DNA from: Pseudomonadota bacterium
GTDB taxonomy: Bacteria > Bdellovibrionota > Bdellovibrionia > Bdellovibrionales > JACTMU01
Length of the DNA stretch: 64,000 nt
Assembly (NCBI GenBank): GCA_014584465.1
Contig: JACTMU010000081.1
Span: forward strand, 21,828 to 85,827
Reading direction: 5' to 3'
The notes under the pieces are model-generated. The model was not told where the DNA came from, made no database searches, and saw only the letters and a list, made by a program, of their open reading frames with translations. Every line of letters starts with the position of its first letter. The first letter of the stretch is position 1. The position numbers were made by a program, and so were the translations under genes. Shown here one piece after another: positions 17,726 through 26,816 of this stretch.

Positions 17726-18478
17726 ATGTTGAAGTCTCTTATCACCTCTCTTTTCATACTCCTCTATTGGGCCTCTTCTGGAGCAGCAGGGCATCGCTTC
17801 CCTGTCATCGTTGACCCAGGACATGGAGGAAGCGATGGTGGGGCCACTCGTGGAAACCTCCGTGAAGCCGACATTGTCCTCTCCGTCAGCCGCCACCTCA
17901 CAAAACTCTTAGAAGCTGACAGTGAGTTTGAACCTCGCCTGACCCGGCACCGTGACATGGAACTTACACTTGAAGAGCGAGCTCAGTTTGCACAAGGACT
18001 TGAACGAGGGCTCTTTCTCAGTGTTCATGTCAACGCCTCAGCAAATCCTAAGGCCCATGGAGTGGAATTTTACTTTCAAAATCAACTCCCGCCGGATGAG
18101 GAGTCGCAATTCATGGCCAATCGAGAAAACCAAATGGTCGACGTGGCCGCAATTGCCGAGAGAGCACCAAAATCGGATGTCTTGGCCATCATCAGTGACC
18201 TTGCCAGAAACTTTCGCACGCGACAAAGTGCAAACCTTGGAGAGGATCTCGTCCTCTCTTGGCAAGGTCCCATTCAGGTAAGGACCCTTCCTCTGCGTCA
18301 AGCTCCCTTCTTTCTTATTACACACCTGGAGATTCCTTCGATTCTGATTGAACTTGGATTCATCAGCCACGAACGTGAAGCGCGCAAGCTTGCGGATCGC
18401 AACATTCAAATGGCCATGGCCCAACACCTCTACGAAGGGGTAAAAAAGTTCAAAGAAAGATTGGACAACGAACCCTAA
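17726..18478 (+). CDS. secreted N-acetylmuramoyl-L-alanine amidase (Amidase_3)
   Basis: 250 aa. A signal peptide (about 1-21, [14 protein letters not shown]) leads straight into the catalytic domain. The enzyme cuts the amide bond between MurNAc and the stem peptide. Expected zinc ligands are visible: His33 in [12 protein letters not shown], Glu47 in READIVLSV and His101 in LSVHVNA; the C-terminal [14 protein letters not shown] carries the catalytic Glu. No AMIN or SPOR domain is attached, so it is a minimal AmiC-like enzyme. It is 19 nt upstream of rph and probably co-transcribed with rph and rdgB. An AAGGGG site precedes the ATG. Confidence 0.92.
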   Translation: MLKSLITSLFILLYWASSGAAGHRFPVIVDPGHGGSDGGATRGNLREADIVLSVSRHLTKLLEADSEFEPRLTRHRDMELTLEERAQFAQGLERGLFLSVHVNASANPKAHGVEFYFQNQLPPDEESQFMANRENQMVDVAAIAERAPKSDVLAIISDLARNFRTRQSANLGEDLVLSWQGPIQVRTLPLRQAPFFLITHLEIPSILIELGFISHEREARKLADRNIQMAMAQHLYEGVKKFKERLDNEP

Positions 18479-18497
18479 ACTCCTCTACATTGGGTCC

Positions 18498-19241
18498 ATG
18501 CGTGACGATGGACGAAAATTTGATGAACTTCGAGAAATCCGTATCATTCCGAGAGCCTCTCGATACGCCGAAGGCAGCGTTCTCATTGAGGCCGGTGCGA
18601 CCCGTCTCTTTTGCACTGCCAGTGTGGAGTCTCCTGTTCCGAAATGGCTTCAGGGAAGCGGGCAAGGATGGGTCACTGCCGAATATGGGATGCTCCCTCG
18701 CTCCACTCATGATCGAATCAAACGCGATCGTGCCGCTGGCAGCGGCCGAACTCACGAGATTTCTCGCTTGATCGGACGCAGTCTGAGAGCCGCCGTGGAT
18801 CTTAAGGCTTTAGGAGAAAAACAGATCATTGTGGATTGCGACGTTTTGCAAGCCGATGGTGGCACGCGAACTTTGGCGGTCAGTGGAGGATTTGTGGCGA
18901 TGGCGCTGGCTCTTGAAGAGCTCATGGTCCGAGGGGAAATCAAGTCATTGCCACTCAAAAGTGCCGTAGCTGCAGTCAGTGTGGGAATTGTTCGAGGAAA
19001 GCCACTGCTGGACCTCTGCTATGAAGAGGACTCCCAAGCCGATACGGACATGAACATCGTCACACTCTTTCCCTCACAACGATTTGCGGAAATTCAGGGA
19101 ACTGCCGAAGGACACCCCTTCACGACGGAAGAACTCCATGAGTTGATTGCCTTAGGACGTAAAGGATGCGAAAGCATCTTCGAAATTCAAAGCTCCCATT
19201 TGGGCGGAATTTTTAAGACCTTAAGATCGAAATCGGGCTGA
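18498..19241 (+). CDS. rph: ribonuclease PH
   Basis: 247 aa, normal length. A phosphorolytic 3'-5' exoribonuclease that trims tRNA precursors. Family blocks are clear: [12 protein letters not shown] at the start, [58 protein letters not shown] and the C-terminal [14 protein letters not shown]. It sits between the amidase (19 nt) and rdgB (stop directly followed by the rdgB ATG), so the three form an operon. The rph-rdgB pairing is common in bacteria. Confidence 0.97.
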   Translation: MRDDGRKFDELREIRIIPRASRYAEGSVLIEAGATRLFCTASVESPVPKWLQGSGQGWVTAEYGMLPRSTHDRIKRDRAAGSGRTHEISRLIGRSLRAAVDLKALGEKQIIVDCDVLQADGGTRTLAVSGGFVAMALALEELMVRGEIKSLPLKSAVAAVSVGIVRGKPLLDLCYEEDSQADTDMNIVTLFPSQRFAEIQGTAEGHPFTTEELHELIALGRKGCESIFEIQSSHLGGIFKTLRSKSG

Positions 19242-19832
19242 ATGATGGAAATTTGGATCGCCACTGGAAATTCTGGTAAGCTTAAAGAGTTTGAATCTCT
19301 ATTGAAGGGCAAATTTGATAAGGTCCATTCACAAAGAGAGCTTGATTACTATGCCCCCCCTGAAGAGACCGGTGCAACATTCAAGGAAAATGCCGAGATC
19401 AAGGCACGCTCGCTGAAGGCATTGAAACCCCAGAGTTGGGTGATCGGTGAAGACTCCGGACTCGAAGTCGATGGCCTTAACGGAATCCCCGGAGTCCACT
19501 CGGCCAGATATGCAGGACCTAAAGCAACGAGCGCAGAGAATACAGCAAAACTTTTAAAAATGTTGCAGTTGCGATCGCCAAAGAATCGTACGGCAGCTTT
19601 TCGCTGCTTCATGATTGCCATTAGCCCCGATGGCAAAGAGTATCTCTTTGAAGGGTCTCTCAAAGGAGAGATTTCCCTGGCCCAGAAGGGAAAGGGTGGG
19701 TTTGGATATGACGACGTCTTTATTCCGGAGGGACGATCTCAAACTTTGGCGGAGATCGACTTTGCCGAGAAGAACAGACTCTCTCACCGAGGCCAAGCAA
19801 CCAAAAGATTTCTGGAATTTCTAAGCAATTGA
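19242..19832 (+). CDS. rdgB: RdgB/HAM1 non-canonical purine NTP pyrophosphatase
   Basis: 196 aa. It hydrolyses dITP, dXTP and XTP to keep them out of DNA and RNA. The signature IATGNSGKLKEF is at residues 5-16; VIGEDSGLEVDGLNGIPGVHSARYAG is the substrate and metal loop; GGFGYDDVFIP and the terminal LSHRGQATKRF match the family. Two adjacent ATGs (19242, 19245) are possible starts right after the rph stop. It converges on the tryptophanase gene with only 6 nt between stops and no obvious terminator. Confidence 0.95.
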   Translation: MMEIWIATGNSGKLKEFESLLKGKFDKVHSQRELDYYAPPEETGATFKENAEIKARSLKALKPQSWVIGEDSGLEVDGLNGIPGVHSARYAGPKATSAENTAKLLKMLQLRSPKNRTAAFRCFMIAISPDGKEYLFEGSLKGEISLAQKGKGGFGYDDVFIPEGRSQTLAEIDFAEKNRLSHRGQATKRFLEFLSN

Positions 19833-19838
19833 CGGATT

Positions 19839-21233
19839 TCAGAGTTTGCGAAACCGCGCTGTAAAATGGCGCAACACCGGCGCCTGATAGGTCAACTCAT
19901 AGCCACCCAACTTATCGAGATCCTGAGTGATCTGTGTGGCCATCTCAATCATATAATCCACATGGCTTTGAGTATAAACCCTTCGTGGAATTGCAAGTCG
20001 CAACAACTCCTGAGGTGCTGGCGTCTCCTTTCCCGTAGATGGATCAACGTGACCAAGCATCACCGTCCCCACTTCCACACCCCGAATGCCGATCTCCTCA
20101 TAAAGTGCCACTGCAAGAGCCTGTGCAGGGTATTGCAGCACGGGAATGTGTGGGAGTGTGGCTCCGGCGTCGACGTAGACCGCATGCCCGCCAACAGGTT
20201 TGACAATTTGAAATCCAGCCCGTTCAAGACCCTCTCCAAAGTAGGCCGTTGAGCGAATTCGATAGGAGAGGTAGTTCTCATCTAAAATCTCGTCAAGTCC
20301 AATGGCGAGGGCTTCGAGATCTCGTCCTGCAAGCCCTCCATAGGTAGGAAACCCCTCGGTGATCACCATAGAGGTACGAATCTGTTCGGCAACCGATTCA
20401 CTTCGAAGCGCCAAAAACCCTCCGATGTTGCCAAAAGCATCCTTCTTTGCGCTCATCAAAACCCCATCGGCAAGTGAAAAGATTTCATGAGCAATCGTAC
20501 GCACACTCTTGTCGTCAAATCCCGACTCACGTTTTTTAATAAAATAGGAGTTCTCTGCAAAACGAGCCGCATCGATGTAAAGAGGAACCCGAAACTGGTC
20601 GGCAAGATCACGAACCTCTTTCAAGTTGGACATGGATACGGGTTGCCCGCCCACTGAGTTGTTGGTGATGGTCATAATGATTAGGGCCACCTCACGCGGA
20701 TGCTTCATTAGGTACTCTTTCAACCTACTGCAATCGACATTCCCCTTAAAGGGCGCTTCTGCCTTCGATTCACGACTCTCCTTACAAGGTAGATCGACTG
20801 CCTCTGCACCGACGGCCTCAATGTTGGCCCGAGTTGTATCAAAGTGTGTATTCCCAACCACAACCTGTCCTGGCTGAACAAGTGTCTGCATCAAAAGCGC
20901 TTCCGCCGATCGCCCTTGATGTGTGGGAATCACCTGACCCATTCCCGTCAACTTCTGGATCGTCTCCTCAAAGCGTCGAAAACTTCGCGAACCAGCGTAA
21001 GCCTCATCTCCTACAATGATTCCGGCCCACTGGTAACAGGACATTGCGCTGGTCCCGCTGTCGGTCAAAAGATCAAAGGTCACATCATCTGCCGAAAGTC
21101 GAAAGAGATTGTAATTAGCCTCTTCAATGGCCTTCAACCTACGATCACGACTCAATATCGGTAGGGGTTCGACGGAACGAATTTTAAATGGTTCAAAAAT
21201 GGTTTTCGGTGTGTATTCCTTGCTTCTTTTCAT
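19839..21233 (-). CDS. tnaA: tryptophanase / tyrosine phenol-lyase family beta-eliminating lyase
   Basis: 464 aa from ATG 21233, whose N-terminus (IFEPFKIRSVEPL) aligns with the tryptophanase start; a TTG at 21269 would add 12 residues and overlap hypF by 4 nt. PLP-dependent family blocks: LLTDSGTSAMS, GDEAYAGSRSF, VIPTHQGRSAE, TNNSVGGQPVS, PLYIDAARFAENSYFIK, and the PLP lysine in MSAKKDAFGNIGG. It would split tryptophan to indole, pyruvate and ammonia, or tyrosine to phenol; which substrate cannot be settled from motifs alone. It directly follows hypA-hypF on the same strand, an unexpected pairing. Confidence 0.85.
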   Translation of the reverse strand: MKRSKEYTPKTIFEPFKIRSVEPLPILSRDRRLKAIEEANYNLFRLSADDVTFDLLTDSGTSAMSCYQWAGIIVGDEAYAGSRSFRRFEETIQKLTGMGQVIPTHQGRSAEALLMQTLVQPGQVVVGNTHFDTTRANIEAVGAEAVDLPCKESRESKAEAPFKGNVDCSRLKEYLMKHPREVALIIMTITNNSVGGQPVSMSNLKEVRDLADQFRVPLYIDAARFAENSYFIKKRESGFDDKSVRTIAHEIFSLADGVLMSAKKDAFGNIGGFLALRSESVAEQIRTSMVITEGFPTYGGLAGRDLEALAIGLDEILDENYLSYRIRSTAYFGEGLERAGFQIVKPVGGHAVYVDAGATLPHIPVLQYPAQALAVALYEEIGIRGVEVGTVMLGHVDPSTGKETPAPQELLRLAIPRRVYTQSHVDYMIEMATQITQDLDKLGGYELTYQAPVLRHFTARFRKL

Positions 21234-21265
21234 CGGCCCATTATGCGTGAGTCCCAAACCGGTTG

Positions 21266-23662
21266 TCAAATCTCTCCAATTTGAGCAATGATTTGACCTA
21301 ACGCAATTCCCCCATCATTTGGTGGAATTTGGTGTTGCCAATAGAGTTTGATCCTCTCTTGATCAAAGAGGACTTTTGCAAATTCAATAAGGAGCCTATT
21401 TTGAAAAACTCCGCCACTGAGAAAGACTGCTTTGGACTTCTCCCTTCGGGCAATCTCCAAGATCAGATGAGCCAATCCAACATGAAACTTCAATGAGATC
21501 TCCTGGACCAAACATCCGCATTCCAAATCACTTAAAATCTCACCGACAACTGGACCCCAAAGAATTTCGCTCCGCCCTTCGTCCATCAAAAAGCGATATC
21601 TTGGGGCACCTTGGGGATCGAAGGTCTCCAAGTTATCGATCGCACGCTCAGCCAGGTGTTCTAATTGTATGGCCGCCTGAGCTTCAAATTCCACACCTCC
21701 TGAAAAGCCCAAGATGGAGGAGACCCCATCAAAGAGCCTACCCACACTTCGGCATTGCACGAGCTTTGTGGACCCCCCTTTCAACATCGATCTGTACCAC
21801 TTACGCTCATCTTCAGTTAAATGAGAAAAGAGCGAAATGGACTTCAACCTGCCAAAAAGAGCGTCTCCTAAAAATTCATACAGCAACGCCAAAGCAATTC
21901 GCTGTGGTTCACGAACAGCTTGCTCACCTCCCAATAAGGGAAATGGCCTAAAATGCAGAAGGGGCTGCAGAGAGTGATCTTCAGAAAATCGAAAGAACTC
22001 CCCGCCCCATATTGTGCCGTCATCACCCCAACCTGTGCCATCCCAACAGATACCAAGTCCGTGGTCATCCTTGCATGGCCACGTTTGCCCGCTCTCAGCA
22101 AAGCATGAGTAAATGTGAGCCCTGTGGTGCTGCACACCCACAAGACAAGAAGAGTAGTGACGATCACCCCAAAGAGTTCCGTGGTAATCGGGATGGAGAT
22201 CACAAAGAACAGATTCTGGATCCATTTCGTATAGATTCAATAGAGAGCGAACTTCAGACTCAAAACGGTGAAGCGTCTTTCGATGACCGAGATCTCCAAT
22301 GTGTTGACTCATCACCACCTCATCTCGCTTGAGAATGGCAACGGCGTTTTTGAGCTCACCCCCAAGGGCCAGAAAAGATGGGTCTCTTCTCTTTTCAGAG
22401 GGGGCCCCAGATCGCATCGCTGAAATGAGAGATCGACCGATCGGAAGAGGAGCATAACCTCGTGCACGGCGAATCAGCATGGTCTTTCCTCCCACAACCT
22501 GAACCACAGAATCATCCATGGGACGAAAAATCGGTCGATTGTGAATGAGAAAACCATCTGCCAATGAGGAGAGCGCCTCTTTGGCCTCTCTCTCATCGAT
22601 GCAAATGGGCTCCTCCGAGAGATTCCCACTTGTGGCAATCAATGGAACCTCACAAAACTCCCTCATCAAAAGATGATGAAGGGGTGAATAGGGGAGCATC
22701 ACTCCAAGATAGGGATTGTCTGGAGCCACACTCTGGGCAAGCGATCGATTCCTCAAACTGCTAGCATCTCTTCTTAAAAGAACAATCGGAGCCTCAGGCG
22801 ATTGCAACAACGCTCTCTCTTTGTGGTTCAAACAGCAGTGCTGTGAAACCAACTCGATCTGAGACATCATCACCGCAAAGGGTTTCAACCTACGACGTTT
22901 TCTTCTTCGCAGTTCAAGAACACTCCTTTCATTTGTGGCATCCACCAGAAGTTGAAATCCACCAACTCCTTTAAGTGCCAAAATTCCACCCTCTTTAAGA
23001 AGTTGAACCGCAAATTCCAACGCCCGGTCCGATGAGCTCTCCTTTCCTGTAAAGTGAAATGCCAGATGGGGTCCACATTGAAAACATGCGTTGGGTTGCG
23101 CATGAAATCTCCGATCTCTGGGGTCATCATACTCCCGTTGACATTCATCACACATCCTAAAACTCTTCATCGTCGTAGAGGGACGATCATAGGGCAGAGA
23201 CTCCACAATGGAGTACCTAGGACCGCATTGAGTGCAGTTGATGAAGGGGTATCTATAACGTCGGTTCAGAGGATCATTGAATTCACTCAGGCAGAGATCA
23301 CAAGTTGCAAGATCGGGCATCACCGTGACCAAAATCTCTTGCGATGGGGACTTTGAACTTAGATCAACTTGAAAATCCTGGTACCCCAAAAAGGGGAGAT
23401 TTTGAGTCTCAATCTCATCGATCCTTGCCGGATGGGGTAGACGCCCTTGAAGTGCCTCAACAAACTTACGGATCTCTCTCTCAGATCCTTCCACTTCGAT
23501 CTCCACTCCACCAGCATGATTCCAAACTCGACCCTGAAGACCAAATTCACAGGCCAGACGAAAGACGTAGGGTCGAAAACCGACTCCTTGAACAATGCCA
23601 TTGACATGCACCATGAGACGAATGGGCGTCTCTTCAACCAAACTCAACCTCGACTCGTTCAA
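21266..23662 (-). CDS. hypF: carbamoyltransferase HypF
   Basis: Up to 798 aa. HypF makes the thiocarbamate precursor of the cyanide ligands of [NiFe] hydrogenase. Domains in order: acylphosphatase-like (about 12-105, GIVQGVGFRPYVF); two zinc fingers (about 112-195, CDLCLSEF, CTQCGPRYS, CDECQREYDDP, CFQCGPHL); YrdC/Sua5-like domain (about 205-400, with ATSGNLSEEP); and the C-terminal carbamoyltransferase (VQHHRAHIYSCFAE, FLSGGVFQNRLL, DGGIALGQ). The 23662 start is TTG and overlaps hypA by 29 nt; an ATG at 23614 (MVHVNGIVQG) is an equally good start. No hydrogenase genes are in the window. Confidence 0.95.
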   Translation of the reverse strand: MNESRLSLVEETPIRLMVHVNGIVQGVGFRPYVFRLACEFGLQGRVWNHAGGVEIEVEGSEREIRKFVEALQGRLPHPARIDEIETQNLPFLGYQDFQVDLSSKSPSQEILVTVMPDLATCDLCLSEFNDPLNRRYRYPFINCTQCGPRYSIVESLPYDRPSTTMKSFRMCDECQREYDDPRDRRFHAQPNACFQCGPHLAFHFTGKESSSDRALEFAVQLLKEGGILALKGVGGFQLLVDATNERSVLELRRRKRRRLKPFAVMMSQIELVSQHCCLNHKERALLQSPEAPIVLLRRDASSLRNRSLAQSVAPDNPYLGVMLPYSPLHHLLMREFCEVPLIATSGNLSEEPICIDEREAKEALSSLADGFLIHNRPIFRPMDDSVVQVVGGKTMLIRRARGYAPLPIGRSLISAMRSGAPSEKRRDPSFLALGGELKNAVAILKRDEVVMSQHIGDLGHRKTLHRFESEVRSLLNLYEMDPESVLCDLHPDYHGTLWGDRHYSSCLVGVQHHRAHIYSCFAESGQTWPCKDDHGLGICWDGTGWGDDGTIWGGEFFRFSEDHSLQPLLHFRPFPLLGGEQAVREPQRIALALLYEFLGDALFGRLKSISLFSHLTEDERKWYRSMLKGGSTKLVQCRSVGRLFDGVSSILGFSGGVEFEAQAAIQLEHLAERAIDNLETFDPQGAPRYRFLMDEGRSEILWGPVVGEILSDLECGCLVQEISLKFHVGLAHLILEIARREKSKAVFLSGGVFQNRLLIEFAKVLFDQERIKLYWQHQIPPNDGGIALGQIIAQIGEI

Positions 23663-23912
23663 CCGTTATCCCCTGGGCTTTGGTTGAGAAGAGATCACTC
23701 TCCTCGTCAATCACAAGCTCAGCCCCCTTAAGATAGCTCCGAGCCTCTTCGAGGTCCGCAAACATCTCGAAATGCTCTCGAAAATGGTCTGCAGAAATTT
23801 GAGAGAGCGCGCCCAGGCGAATCCATACCTTCTTGACCTTCGTCCCGCCTTCCTCCTCAAGAACTTCCCGAATCCTCTGAGCCAAACCTCTCATCATCGA
23901 ACTCTCGTGCAT
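23634..23912 (-). CDS. hypA: HypA-like nickel chaperone lacking the zinc-finger domain
   Basis: 92 aa against about 113-118 for normal HypA. It keeps the nickel-binding N-terminus MHE, the strand VWIRLGALSQIS and the final strand GITVERVEVEF. The region that normally holds two CxxC pairs is reduced to DEESDLFSTKAQ, and the protein has no cysteine at all. Classical HypA uses that zinc site for structure and nickel sensing, so this one must work differently or have lost function. It overlaps the start of hypF, which supports co-expression and that it is translated. Confidence 0.75.
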   Translation of the reverse strand: MHESSMMRGLAQRIREVLEEEGGTKVKKVWIRLGALSQISADHFREHFEMFADLEEARSYLKGAELVIDEESDLFSTKAQGITVERVEVEFG

Positions 23913-24117
23913 CGCTCACCTCAAACAACTCTATCGATTGTGACTTTGGAGGCAGATCCTCCCCTCACCAATTCCACTTTGCTCTTACACTCTCGACTAT
24001 AATCTCGGTTGATGGAACTGACAACTGGTCTAACAAGCTAAAATCCTCTAAACTGGAGGTGACCTCATTTTCGAGTTCAAAGGATCAAATGCCTCCAAAC
24101 CCAACTGGAAAGAGTTC

Positions 24118-25629
24118 ATGCACCGGGTCTCATTGACACTTTTCTTGTCGATACTAGCCTACTCTTTCGAACTTCATTCTCAAGTCCAAGAAATAGTGAG
24201 TGAACCTGCATCTGGTCCGTGCAAGGATAAAACAATCATAAAATCATTTGAAAAGGAACTAAGTAACTTTAAAACCACATGGCGTCCATCAACTTCAACC
24301 TCGGCGACTTTCTGGAGTGGAGTATTCGACTCGAAAGAAAATCAGAATCGACAAGTGCATATCTTTGAAACTTTTGACAAGATCCTAACAAAAACTGAAA
24401 AAGGACTCGATGAGTTGCGCGATCTCTCGGAGACACAGGTGCCTCCACCAACTAAAGATTCCGTACCTAGCGAACGCGACGAATTCATTGAATTCCTCAC
24501 AAGAAGCGGGAGACTCGACTCTCAACTTAACTCGTTCAAGGCGAAAATCGACTCCCTCAAAGAAGAGAGGTCACGCTCCAGATTGCCACCAGAACCAGCC
24601 TGGAGAACCCTCACCTGCGATCAACTTACGACTCTTTCCGAGAGATTCAAATCTTCTGGGGAAGCAAAGAGCCAAAGCACACCCCTCTCACCCAAACCAC
24701 AAGATACTCAATTTGCTTCGTGCATGAGCTTAGAACAATATTTCGGACAAAACCCAAGGGACCGTTCCTTAAAGGAGATTAGATTTTCAAATGATAAGGA
24801 TACGGATCGATATGTTCTCAGTTTCACCCATCCCAAAGCTGATGGAACGTCTTTAAAATTTCCAGAGACAATGGCTTATTCTTCGAATCCGAATATCGGC
24901 CCATACGTCCGCATGAATGACCCTCTTGCGAAATTTAGAGAGTTTGAGACCTTCCGCAGCAACTGCATGGGGAAACAATATAGCACCACTGTTTTACCCA
25001 GCAGTTTGATCCCCAAGGCCTTCGACTTCGATGCGGTATCGGAACTCTTTTGTGCACAGCTGCGCAAAGAGCTAGAGACCGGATTGACTGCCACCAATCC
25101 AATTCTATCGAGGCTCCAACGTCGTCAATCAGGACTCAAGGACCCTGAAAATGACGGCTTTACCTTCAAAGAGTTCATGGAGTATCTTCTCCCGGAACAA
25201 CTGGATCCGGAGAAATTCAATTATGTGATCAGTCAAGAAGACCCTAAGGGGTGCCGATTCAAACTCATCAATTGCAAAGAGACTCAGCAAGAACTCATTC
25301 AATCTCTTGATCACGCCCAATCAACTCTTCAGAAAGCCTACGATCGCTGGTCCCTCTTGAGTGACCTTAAAGATCTGACATCGAACTCCTCCGCAGCAAC
25401 ACAGCTTCGTCCCCTTTCAAAAGATATCCCCTATTTTAAAGAATTTAACAACGAAATCCAGAATCTTAAATCCGTGTCGAATTGCCAAGAAATCCTAGAG
25501 TGGAGAAAAAGGGCACCGAATCTCATCGAAAAGTTGGAAACAAGCTTTTACAATGATGTTGCACCATTGAGTCCTCACGACAACACAAGGGACCCAGAGA
25601 AGAAGAACCAACAAGGAGGCGCGCAATGA
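24118..25629 (+). CDS. secreted protein of unknown function
   Basis: 503 aa, family not recognised. An N-terminal signal peptide (SLTLFLSILAYSFELHSQ) is followed by a hydrophilic, largely helical protein rich in Lys, Glu, Ser and Pro. Cysteines are sparse (for example GPCKDK, LTCDQ, SNCMG, KGCRFKLINC) and could form disulfides. GGAAAG precedes the ATG. Its stop overlaps the start of the next lipoprotein gene by 4 nt (ATGA), so the two are probably translationally coupled and act together in the periplasm. Confidence 0.65.
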   Translation: MHRVSLTLFLSILAYSFELHSQVQEIVSEPASGPCKDKTIIKSFEKELSNFKTTWRPSTSTSATFWSGVFDSKENQNRQVHIFETFDKILTKTEKGLDELRDLSETQVPPPTKDSVPSERDEFIEFLTRSGRLDSQLNSFKAKIDSLKEERSRSRLPPEPAWRTLTCDQLTTLSERFKSSGEAKSQSTPLSPKPQDTQFASCMSLEQYFGQNPRDRSLKEIRFSNDKDTDRYVLSFTHPKADGTSLKFPETMAYSSNPNIGPYVRMNDPLAKFREFETFRSNCMGKQYSTTVLPSSLIPKAFDFDAVSELFCAQLRKELETGLTATNPILSRLQRRQSGLKDPENDGFTFKEFMEYLLPEQLDPEKFNYVISQEDPKGCRFKLINCKETQQELIQSLDHAQSTLQKAYDRWSLLSDLKDLTSNSSAATQLRPLSKDIPYFKEFNNEIQNLKSVSNCQEILEWRKRAPNLIEKLETSFYNDVAPLSPHDNTRDPEKKNQQGGAQ

Positions 25630-26564
25630 AAGTTCTAAGTCGACAATTTTCTAGAGTCTATGACGTTCTTGTCATCATCTTTCTTGTTTGGGCCTCTTTT
25701 GGTTGCGCTCAAAATGAAACCAAGAGGGAAATGGGTGATGACAAGTCCAAGGCCAAAAATGAGCGAAGATTTCAACTTCCGGAAGAGTTGGTGGAGGCCT
25801 CAAAGGACCAATCTTTATGTCAATCCTCCAAAGAGTTCATCACGACTCTTGAATTCTTACGTGATGATCCAGAATTTGCCGTGGCTCCTTACAACTCAAC
25901 GACGGTCGCTGAAGAGGTCTCCTCAGGCTGCACGGATGCCGCCCAACGGTTCATCAGCTCCTATCGACTTCTTCGAAAGGCCGGAGTCAACATCAGTGAA
26001 GCCATGACTCTATCTAAGTCACTGGCTCAAAGAGACAACGAGACCTTTGAGGTCTTCTCGGAGATTTTCATGAGCCTCTTCTCTGCCAATGGTCTCGACC
26101 TTGATCTCTCTCAATCTCTGAAAGTTGCAAGATCTCTCTCCATTGACTTTGATGGGCCGGCTCAAGATGCCTTTTCGGACTTTCAAACGATCATCAAATT
26201 CTGCACCAGTGACAAGACCTTGGATCTACCCACACCCCTTTGCGCTCAACTGGCTCAGCGAATCGCCGCCGAAGGCGCCCATACTGGCCAAAAGGTGGCC
26301 TATCACTTCATCTTTGCATTCAACTATTTGACCGCCAAAGGTGGTGCGGACCTTCCCACCAGCGAAGCTTTGAAACTGAGTGAAGAGATTGTACGCTATC
26401 ATCCTGCAGCCCTTTCAAACTTCATTCCAGCATACCTCTATGCAATTTCTGAGACTGGTCTTGGACTCGACAAGAAGAGCGCCCTACGATTTGCCACGAA
26501 GATGGCCTCTCAGAGCCGCAAACCGACACACGTAGTGCCTGGCGCGAAACCTGCTTTCGAGTGA
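25626..26564 (+). CDS. lipoprotein of unknown function
   Basis: 312 aa. A type II signal peptide ends in the lipobox WASFGC (Cys about 27). The mature protein is helical, with three similar segments of about 90 residues (SSYRLLRKAGVNISEAM, SLFSANGLDLDLSQSL, FIFAFNYLTAKGGADL), suggesting an internal tandem helical repeat. No family is recognised. It overlaps the preceding secreted-protein gene by 4 nt. The MITE-like repeat begins 9 nt after its stop codon. Confidence 0.65.
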   Translation: MKVLSRQFSRVYDVLVIIFLVWASFGCAQNETKREMGDDKSKAKNERRFQLPEELVEASKDQSLCQSSKEFITTLEFLRDDPEFAVAPYNSTTVAEEVSSGCTDAAQRFISSYRLLRKAGVNISEAMTLSKSLAQRDNETFEVFSEIFMSLFSANGLDLDLSQSLKVARSLSIDFDGPAQDAFSDFQTIIKFCTSDKTLDLPTPLCAQLAQRIAAEGAHTGQKVAYHFIFAFNYLTAKGGADLPTSEALKLSEEIVRYHPAALSNFIPAYLYAISETGLGLDKKSALRFATKMASQSRKPTHVVPGAKPAFE

Positions 26565-26573
26565 ATTTACATA

Positions 26574-26667
26574 GGGGCTGTCCGGTAATTCGCTTTTTGA
26601 TCGATTTTGATAAGTTTTTCTTATACCGAGGCGGGCCGACGAAGGGCTAGCCAGAGGCGCTAACTCC
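26574..26667. repeat. MITE-like element, copy B1 (left part only)
   Basis: It starts GGGGCTGTCCGGTAATTCGC after TACATA (26568-26573), and runs through TTATACCGAGGCGG to GCGCTAACTC, where it stops and a second copy begins exactly 100 bp after the first. The right inverted end is absent. Confidence 0.8.
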
Positions 26668-26673
26668 TACATA

Positions 26674-26810
26674 GGGGCTGTCCGGTAATTCGCTTTTTGA
26701 TCGATTTTGATAAGTTTTTCTTATACCGAGGCGGACCGACGAAGGGCCAGCCAGAGGCGCTAACTCAAGGAGGCTCAACGAAGGTATAAGGAACACTTAT
26801 GGTGAATTCG
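26674..26810. repeat. MITE-like element, copy B2 (right end decayed)
   Basis: Also preceded by TACATA (26668-26673). It nearly repeats B1 for its first 93 bp, then continues through AAGGAGGCTCAACGAAGGTATAAGG, but the final GGAATTACCGGACAGCCCC end is degraded into unrelated sequence near the stop of the following leftward gene. Confidence 0.75.
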
Positions 26811-26816
26811 GCGAAG

